This document shows positions 52,932 to 58,147 of a stretch of 58,147 bases of DNA, one piece after another. The notes beneath the pieces were generated by a model. The model saw only the letters and a program-made list of their open reading frames with translations, was not told where the DNA came from and ran no database searches. Source of the DNA: Haloplasma contractile (GTDB lineage: Bacteria; Bacillota_I; Bacilli_A; Haloplasmatales; Haloplasmataceae); assembly GCA_016841945.1 (NCBI GenBank), contig JAENYC010000022.1:1-58147 (forward strand), written 5' to 3'. The translations under genes and the position numbers were made by a program. The number at the start of each line of letters is the position of its first letter. Positions within the stretch are counted from its first letter, which is position 1.

Positions 52932-53903
52932 TTATCTTCTAACTGTGCTTTTCCTTGGGTATAAATATTTATGAATACTATTGATGGCAATAGTTACCTC
53001 ACCAAATCCACAGGTAATCATTTTCACTTTCCCTGGATATATACAAGCATCACCTGCAGCATAAACACCTAAAATATTGGTTTGTTTATTAGAATCAACG
53101 AGTAAAGAACGATTCTCTAACTCTAAATCCCAAGTTTCTATAGGACCTAGTGAACTTAAAAAACCATATAATACAATCACATCATCCACATCAATTGTTT
53201 TTATTTCTTCACTGTTTCTTTTCTTAATCAAAACGCGTCTCACAACGCCACTATCTCCTTCTAAGGCTTCTACAACATAAGGAGTTAAAACTTTAACATC
53301 AGAGTGATTCATTTGACTCACACTGTGGGCATGCGCTCTAAATTCCTCTCTTCTATGTACAATCGTCACTTCTTTAGCGATATCATTTAACATGTTTGCC
53401 CAATCTACCGCAGAATCTCCACCACCAAATAGTATGACTTTCTTATTCTTAAATTGCTTCATATCATTAATAAAATAATGAATATTAAAAAAGTGTTTTT
53501 CATTTGGTAAACCCAATGTTCGCGGTTGAAATGCACCTTTTCCTGCAGTTATCAATACCGTCTTGGTATAATGACAGGCATTATCCGTACAAATTTCTAA
53601 AATGTTATCATCATCACGTCTTCTTAAATATTCAACCTCTTCATTTAAAACAATATCAATATTCTCTTTTACCGAGTTCATTTGTTCCTTTAAGTTTAAA
53701 ACTACCTCTTCTGCCTTGATCTTACTAAAACCAGGAATATCATAAATATATTTTTCAGGATAAATTGCTTCTAATTGACCTCCTAATTCAGGTAGCGCAT
53801 CGATGATTTTAACCTTTAATTTTTGAAGCGATGCATAAAAAGCAGCATACATTCCAACAGGTCCACCACCAATTATTGTCACATCATATGCATTATCAAT
53901 CAT
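52932..53903 (-). CDS. Ferredoxin--NADP+ reductase (YumC type)
   Basis: A 323-residue thioredoxin-reductase-like flavoprotein without the redox CxxC. FAD motif VTIIGGGPVGMYAAFYAS starts at residue 8; NADPH motif ILFGGGDSAVDWANML at about 155. GVYAAGDACIYPGK binds flavin near the end, then GFGEVTIAIN. This layout marks the TrxR-type ferredoxin-NADP reductases of Firmicutes. It moves electrons between ferredoxin and NADPH, which would suit an organism with many Fe-S redox enzymes such as YgfK. It is a single gene with RBS AAGGTGA. Confidence 0.92.
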   Translation of the reverse strand: MIDNAYDVTIIGGGPVGMYAAFYASLQKLKVKIIDALPELGGQLEAIYPEKYIYDIPGFSKIKAEEVVLNLKEQMNSVKENIDIVLNEEVEYLRRRDDDNILEICTDNACHYTKTVLITAGKGAFQPRTLGLPNEKHFFNIHYFINDMKQFKNKKVILFGGGDSAVDWANMLNDIAKEVTIVHRREEFRAHAHSVSQMNHSDVKVLTPYVVEALEGDSGVVRRVLIKKRNSEEIKTIDVDDVIVLYGFLSSLGPIETWDLELENRSLLVDSNKQTNILGVYAAGDACIYPGKVKMITCGFGEVTIAINSIHKYLYPRKSTVRR

Positions 53904-53991
53904 TTCATTTTCACCTTCCTTTTTAATCTAATAAATAGTGTGCCAAAATTAAGAATATTTAATAACTGTATAATTGATTAAAGATTACAGA

Positions 53992-54022
53992 TAAAAAAAA
54001 GGAAGTCATTTTTTTAACTTCC
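53992..54022 (-). terminator. Minus-strand terminator
   Basis: GGAAGT and ACTTCC form a short stem, followed on the minus strand by TTTTTTTTAT. It lies about 165 bases downstream of the decayed membrane gene. 54023-54186 is AT-rich with nothing else recognised. Confidence 0.65.
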
Positions 54023-54186
54023 ATTTTCAAAAGTTTAAATTAATATACTGAGTTTGTCAAGATTATTGCCCAATAAATGTTTTATAATTTTCCCTCCATT
54101 ATCAATCTTAAATCAACGTTCATTTTAGTAAAATATACGCTTTATATTTAGATAATTAATTATATAGTTAATAATATGAAGAAGCA

Positions 54187-54491
54187 TTAATGAAACATTA
54201 AAATAGAAAATAAATGATAAAATACTCTATGAAACTTAAAACTTTTAATCAAATCTTTACCTATTATCCCACTTATATGCAAATTATATATGATGATAAA
54301 AGAATAAATGACATCAAGTTCAAATTTTAATATTGTATATATATACATAAATATAGCAGGAACTAATATCGTTATATAAATTAGATTTTTAGTTTTTTTT
54401 TTACTCTATGATGTTTATCTTCATAACATGTAACATATGTAATTAATGTAATCAAGAAAGTTAAGTAAAAAAAGATAATTTTAACACCCAC
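54187..54491 (-). pseudogene. Decayed or frameshifted small membrane-protein gene
   Basis: From GTG 54491 (RBS GAGGT eight bases upstream) the frame encodes MGVKIIFFYLTFLITLITYV, then DKHHRVKKK, then meets a run of ten A on the minus strand. After it the next frame continues as KNLIYITILVPAIFMYIYTI and ends in TAA at 54187. With eleven A the two parts join into about 101 residues with two to three membrane segments. As read, the product stops after about 36 residues. No family recognised. The break is at a homopolymer, so a read error is possible. Confidence 0.55.
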
Positions 54492-54716
54492 ATATTTCTA
54501 CCTCATTTAACATAAATTATGAGATATTAAGTTATACCCAAATAAAGCAAAACCTACTCTTCCCATTCACATGCCTATAGTAAATACTTATATAAACCAT
54601 ACTACCTTTTTAATCATTATAACATCACCTTTCAATTTTCTACATCATATCAAAAAATAAGGAAAAAGAATGTCATATTTTGTTAAAATTAATTATCTTA
54701 TATAAATTTCCAGATA
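54492..54716. other. AT-rich intergenic stretch
   Basis: Upstream of the decayed membrane gene and of the divergent MBL-fold gene. I see no ORF with an RBS and no strong hairpin. Confidence 0.4.
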
Positions 54717-54745
54717 TTGTATCTATCGATGGATTATGATAAAAT
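54717..54745 (+). promoter_or_regulatory. Promoter of the MBL-fold hydrolase gene
   Basis: TTGTAT (54717-54722), 17 bases, then TAAAAT (54740-54745) with a TG extension. Confidence 0.6.
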
Positions 54746-54783
54746 AATCTTGTAATAACTAAAAAATGAAAGGTTTTAGAGAA

Positions 54784-55428
54784 ATGGAAATTAAATGGTA
54801 TGGTCAAGCATGTTTTCTTATTACAACAAGCAATAATACTAAACTTCTGACAGATCCTTTTGATAAATTACCATATAATCTACCAGATATACCAGTTGAT
54901 ATTGTCACAGTGAGTCACAATCACTTTGATCACAATCATCATAAAGCGGTAAAAGGACAATTTAAACTATATACAAAGTCAGGTCATTACACTGAAAAAG
55001 ATATAGTCATTGATGGGATTGATACATTTCATGATGATGCTAATGGTGCTAAAAGAGGTTCAAATATTGTGTTTAAATATACCATAGATCAATTAGAGGT
55101 TTGTCATCTAGGAGATTTGGGACATATGTTATCAGAAGAACAAGTTAAAAAACTAGGTCATATTGATATTTTACTGATTCCTGTAGGTGGTATTTATACC
55201 ATCGATGCTAAAAAAGCAGTTAAAGTCATTAAACAATTAAATCCTAGTATTATTATTCCGATGCATTATGGTACAAAAGCGCTTGAAAATACAAATCTAG
55301 AACTAGACAGACTTGATAAGTTTTTAAAACACGCGAAAATGAAGATAAAAGAAGTAGACACACTCAATATTACAAAAGATAATATAGATGAATATGCTGG
55401 TATTGTTGTTGTCGATTACGAATTGTAA
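54784..55428 (+). CDS. MBL-fold metal-dependent hydrolase
   Basis: About 214 residues of the metallo-beta-lactamase fold, in the UlaG-like/UPF0173 group. The start is EIKWYGQACFLITT, then the metal motif SHNHFDHNHH, CHLGDLGH with the bridging residues, and IIPMHYGT. Reaction unknown. The frame opens at ATG 54766, but that has no RBS; AAAGG lies ten bases before ATG 54784. A single-gene unit with its own promoter and terminator. Confidence 0.85.
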   Translation: MEIKWYGQACFLITTSNNTKLLTDPFDKLPYNLPDIPVDIVTVSHNHFDHNHHKAVKGQFKLYTKSGHYTEKDIVIDGIDTFHDDANGAKRGSNIVFKYTIDQLEVCHLGDLGHMLSEEQVKKLGHIDILLIPVGGIYTIDAKKAVKVIKQLNPSIIIPMHYGTKALENTNLELDRLDKFLKHAKMKIKEVDTLNITKDNIDEYAGIVVVDYEL

Positions 55429-55451
55429 AATGAGCCTTTGGCTCATTTTTC
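55427..55451 (+). terminator. Rho-independent terminator
   Basis: AAAATGAGCC and GGCTCATTTT with a three-base loop and T tail, overlapping the stop codon of the MBL-fold gene. Confidence 0.9.
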
Positions 55452-55460
55452 AATTTATTT

Positions 55461-55496
55461 AAATAAAAAAGGATTGTTATCCTATAACAACAACCC
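55461..55496 (-). terminator. Terminator of the pgpA-yuiD unit
   Basis: On the minus strand GGGTTGTT and AACAATCC pair with one wobble, followed by TTTTTTATTT. The stem overlaps the 3' end of the gene at 55482. Confidence 0.8.
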
Positions 55497-55973
55497 ATGT
55501 TTTAAAATGAAACAAACAACACTGACAATAATTCCTAATAGAATTCCAAAAATGGCCTCACTTGGTTCATGTCCTAATAATTCTTTAAATTTTTCATCAT
55601 ACTTTGGTTTTTCCTTATCATTTTTTATTGAACTAATAATATATTGAATATCTTCTCCCATTGTGTTAAGAACCGTGGCATGTTTTCCTGCTTCTCTTCG
55701 TATTCCCATCGCATCATGTATCACTACAATCGCTATGACAAATGCAATCGCAAAATCAGTCGTTTTTAATCCTTGTTCCATCGCGATTGAAATCAATAGT
55801 GCTGTGACAAATGCAGAATGTGAACTAGGCATTCCGCCTGTACTAAGTAAAATAGACGGTCTATATTCTTTATGAAGTAAATAATGTATTGGAAATTTAA
55901 TGAGTTGGCCAATTACAATGGCAATCACTGATGTGATGAATGGAAAATTAAAATATAAAATTTCTTTTATCAT
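55482..55973 (-). CDS. Divergent PAP2-family (YuiD/DUF212) membrane protein
   Basis: A 163-residue membrane protein with four hydrophobic segments and the phosphatase-like loop STGGMPSSHSAFVTAL, then HDAMGIRREAGKHA. This is the DUF212/YuiD family, related to acid phosphatase/vanadium haloperoxidase membrane proteins. It overlaps the PgpA gene by four bases. Pairing with a phosphatidylglycerophosphatase suggests a role in lipid phosphate metabolism. The substrate is not known. Confidence 0.88.
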   Translation of the reverse strand: MIKEILYFNFPFITSVIAIVIGQLIKFPIHYLLHKEYRPSILLSTGGMPSSHSAFVTALLISIAMEQGLKTTDFAIAFVIAIVVIHDAMGIRREAGKHATVLNTMGEDIQYIISSIKNDKEKPKYDEKFKELLGHEPSEAIFGILLGIIVSVVCFILKHGLLL

Positions 55974-56458
55974 CTTGTATGAGCAATACGACTAGCACTG
56001 CTAGCTGCAATAGCACCTACGATATCATCTAAAAACGTATTACATTTATCATCTCGTTTTCCAACTCTGTCAATTTCACCAATAATCCCCACTTTCAGTT
56101 TATCTATATAACCAAAATTGGTTAATCCTATAGACCCATATACATTAACAATTGAATAAGCTAAGACTTCATCAATACCGTATAATGAATAGTCATTCAT
56201 TAGTATACTTCTTAACGGTTCTTCTACATGTCCTTTTTCAGCTAAAATATCAAGGGTTATACCGGTTACAACGGCATTAATCACTTCTCTTTTCATTAAT
56301 ACATTATTAACATGTTCTAAACAAACTTCTAATGTTAAATCATCGTAATAAGTTTTTTGAATTTCATATGTTATGTTTGCGATATCTGTTAATGTAACAC
56401 CTCGTGCTTCAAGCATTTCAATGGCTTGTTTTCTTAATGCTTCATAATCTACTTTCAT
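55970..56458 (-). CDS. Phosphatidylglycerophosphatase A-like protein (YutG type)
   Basis: About 162 residues. The PgpA-family signature GEIDRVGKRDDKCNTFLDDI near the C-terminus holds the acidic metal site, and AYSIVNVYGSIGLTNFGY precedes it. The N-terminal half (VDYEALRKQAIEML) is the YutG-type extension. It likely dephosphorylates phosphatidylglycerol phosphate. The frame reaches TTG 56479 but that overlaps the RBS AAGGTGG; ATG 56458 is the start. Confidence 0.85.
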   Translation of the reverse strand: MKVDYEALRKQAIEMLEARGVTLTDIANITYEIQKTYYDDLTLEVCLEHVNNVLMKREVINAVVTGITLDILAEKGHVEEPLRSILMNDYSLYGIDEVLAYSIVNVYGSIGLTNFGYIDKLKVGIIGEIDRVGKRDDKCNTFLDDIVGAIAASSASRIAHTR

Positions 56459-56522
56459 CTTTATGAAACCACCTTTCAAATTTTTATAATTCTTGCATAT
56501 ACTTTATTGAAGGGATGATAAT

Positions 56523-56963
56523 ATGGAAATTGGTAAAGGTAAATTAATCGAATATTTTAATTACGATTTAGAAAAACTCTTAAATGAATTCAACAACTAT
56601 TATGTCTTAAAATCTCCAAAAATTCCATTACATATACAATCTTTGTATTTATATTTTTCTCATCTTGCTGAAAATAGCCTTCATTTATTAATTGATTTAA
56701 ATTATAACTATCAACATGCGCTTGATATCATCAATATTCCTAATATCTATATTAAACCATATAAAGAAGAGGAAATAAACAAATTTCTACATAATTATCG
56801 CTCAAATACAAAGATTTTTTATGGTTTAGCTGGTTTTTCACTATATTTTTTCGAAGCATTTCTTGCATATGTTAAATACACTCAAGAGAAAAATATCTAT
56901 TTAATATTTAAAAACATACCTATTATTGAAGAAAATTTAAACAAAATCCGAAAACAATTATGA
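56523..56963 (+). CDS. Hypothetical protein
   Basis: A 146-residue, mostly helical protein rich in Tyr, Asn and Ile, with no recognised family. One mildly hydrophobic stretch (about 100-118, FYGLAGFSLYFFEAFLAYV) might be a membrane or core helix. RBS AGGGATGAT is six to eight bases before the ATG. It is divergent from the PgpA-like gene and ends at a bidirectional terminator, so it stands alone. Confidence 0.6.
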   Translation: MEIGKGKLIEYFNYDLEKLLNEFNNYYVLKSPKIPLHIQSLYLYFSHLAENSLHLLIDLNYNYQHALDIINIPNIYIKPYKEEEINKFLHNYRSNTKIFYGLAGFSLYFFEAFLAYVKYTQEKNIYLIFKNIPIIEENLNKIRKQL

Positions 56964-56993
56964 AAAAGTGTTCCCGCCATTGGAAACACTTTT
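56962..56993. terminator. Bidirectional terminator
   Basis: AAAAGTGTT and AACACTTTT pair around an inner CC/GG pair. It lies between two converging genes and touches both stop codons. Confidence 0.85.
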
Positions 56994-57222
56994 ATAACAC
57001 TTGTTCTACAGCGATTACCCCAGGTACTTCTTCCACTAAAATTTGTTCAATCACATCGTTAATAGTAGAATCAGCTGCTGAACAGCCTACACATGCACCT
57101 AATAATTTCACATATACAATGCCGTCTTCAAATTTTATAAATTCTACATCTCCTCCATCTCTTTGAATATATGGTCGGATTTTTCCTAGAATTTCTATAA
57201 TTTGTTTTTCTATTTCGTTCAT
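56992..57222 (-). CDS. nfu: NifU C-terminal (Nfu) iron-sulfur carrier
   Basis: A 76-residue protein that is just the Nfu domain. PYIQRDGGDVEFIKFEDG precedes the cluster motif CVGCSAADSTI. It carries an assembled Fe-S cluster to client proteins, and this organism has many (hydroxylases, YgfK, AmrS). RBS GGAGTGG before ATG 57222. It is a single gene. Confidence 0.93.
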   Translation of the reverse strand: MNEIEKQIIEILGKIRPYIQRDGGDVEFIKFEDGIVYVKLLGACVGCSAADSTINDVIEQILVEEVPGVIAVEQVL

Positions 57223-57311
57223 TTAAGCCACTCCTTTTTTACACCTCTTTTATTATATAGTCTTTATGTTTAATTGTCTACTAAAAAACTTTTTATATAG
57301 GAGTTGATAAT

Positions 57312-58094
57312 TTGGAAATACCTTTTTATAAGCTAGAAGCTAATGGTAACGATTATCTTTTAATATTAGAAGAATGTGTTAATAAAAATATTCATGTTGG
57401 TCATTTGATTTCAAAGATGTCCGATAAAAATTATGGGATTGGCTCTGATGGCGCTATAATCTTAAGTAGTCATTACCGTCCTATTCCATATATGGAGATA
57501 TACAATAATGACGGAAATAAAGTAGCATTATCAATCAATGGATTAAGTATCGTAAGTAAATATCTATTTGATACAAAATACAAAGACAAAGAGTTCATTA
57601 AAATAAAAACAGATACTGGTATTTATGAAGCAATGAATACTCTAAATAATATTATTATCAAAGTTAAAATAACAAATACATTAAAAGAAGAAAAATATGT
57701 ATTAAATCAAAAACAATATCAATTATATTTTAATCATATTGGCAATAAACAAATATATCTTATCAATAAAGGGCATATTAATCCCTACTATTTCAGACGT
57801 ACGTTGGGGAAACAACTCTCTCAGCATTATGATTGTCATGTGGGATTAATGACCCCTCATAACCCTTATTCTTTTTCTATCATGACATATGAAAGAGGAG
57901 GGAAAATAACACAATCTTGTGGTAGTAATATTTGTGGTGGGGCTATGTTGTTAAAAGAAAAAGAATTGATTAAAGAAAACGAAGACATTGAAGTTGATAC
58001 ATTAGGAGGAAACTTAATGATTAAAATTAACAATCAAGAAGTATTATATTGTCCTACTACATCACTAATCTGTAAAGGAACATATTATATATAA
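57312..58094 (+). CDS. Diaminopimelate-epimerase-like protein with one catalytic Cys replaced
   Basis: A 260-residue DapF-family protein. It starts PFYKLEANGNDYLLI and has DKNYGIGSDG, both DapF signatures. The first catalytic loop, normally MCGNG after NADGS, reads NNDGNKVALSINGLS: the cysteine position is Ser74. The second loop, YERGGKITQSCGSN, keeps Cys203. True DapF uses both cysteines as acid and base, so normal epimerisation is doubtful. It may be a decaying DapF or a relative with a different reaction. It starts at TTG 57312, eight bases after AGGAG. Confidence 0.8.
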   Translation: MEIPFYKLEANGNDYLLILEECVNKNIHVGHLISKMSDKNYGIGSDGAIILSSHYRPIPYMEIYNNDGNKVALSINGLSIVSKYLFDTKYKDKEFIKIKTDTGIYEAMNTLNNIIIKVKITNTLKEEKYVLNQKQYQLYFNHIGNKQIYLINKGHINPYYFRRTLGKQLSQHYDCHVGLMTPHNPYSFSIMTYERGGKITQSCGSNICGGAMLLKEKELIKENEDIEVDTLGGNLMIKINNQEVLYCPTTSLICKGTYYI

Positions 58095-58095
58095 A

Positions 58096-58147
58096 AAAGG
58101 GGCTGTCGGTTAATTAAAAATTGACTAACCCCCGAATAAACAAAAAA
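58096..58147 (+). terminator. Possible terminator at window edge
   Basis: GGGG...GTTAATT / AATTGAC...CCCC can form a bulged stem just after the DapF-like gene, with only a weak T tail. The window ends here. Confidence 0.35.

Overview
Organism. The window is AT-rich with compact, RBS-led genes. TGA is used as a stop (for example at 15601, inside a four-base gene overlap), so this is not the mycoplasma genetic code. Gene content (TsaE-TsaB-RimI, YumC-type ferredoxin reductase, YuiD/PgpA, CwlD-type amidase, Thr-rich lipoproteins) points to a low-GC Bacillota or a non-parasitic Mycoplasmatota relative such as the Izemoplasma/Haloplasma branch. This is inference from content; no rRNA or marker alignment was possible.

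Layout. 1-5878: three tandem plus-strand lipoprotein paralogues (the first cut by the window edge); two of them share an exactly identical 837-bp tract. 5956-12838: two divergent GNATs, a cytosolic 5'-nucleotidase, an isoaspartyl dipeptidase, an AmmeMemoRadiSam pair and a frameshifted GNAT. 12935-42084: a roughly 29-kb minus-strand island for anaerobic, selenium-linked purine breakdown. 42094-58147: housekeeping and odd genes, including TsaD, a pullulanase-like protein lacking key catalytic residues, tsaE-tsaB-rimI, pgi, ferredoxin-NADP reductase, a decayed membrane-protein gene, Nfu and a DapF-like protein lacking one catalytic cysteine.

The purine island has three transcription units. Unit 1 (42032 to 38397) is a three-subunit xanthine dehydrogenase ending at a strong terminator. 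Unit 2 (38106 to 27432) holds ygeW, ygfK, ssnA, a TetR regulator, yqeC, mocA, yqeB, xdhC, a MogA-like and a MoeA-like gene: the ring-opening/redox genes plus molybdenum-cofactor maturation. Unit 3 (27348 to 12953) holds ygeY, a threonine-synthase-like gene, a large PLP enzyme, a hydantoinase, a fused XdhD-type selenium-dependent hydroxylase, guanine deaminase, adenine deaminase and a second, four-gene molybdenum hydroxylase (FAD, FeS and a split Mo subunit). Deaminases feed adenine and guanine into hydroxypurines, the hydroxylases oxidise them, and the hydrolases, YgeW and PLP enzymes are expected to take ring fragments to ammonia, carbamoyl groups and small acids. No purine permease lies in the window.

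All three unit promoters carry the same dyad motif, GATTRAYTAATCARTCAA (two end mismatches at one site). In two of them it starts exactly seven bases after the -10 box. I propose these are operators for the TetR protein encoded inside unit 2. Three loci (hydantoinase start, GNAT at 12720, membrane gene at 54400) need a one-base change to be intact; two of the three are at long A/T homopolymers, so sequencing error, slippage or real decay must be told apart.
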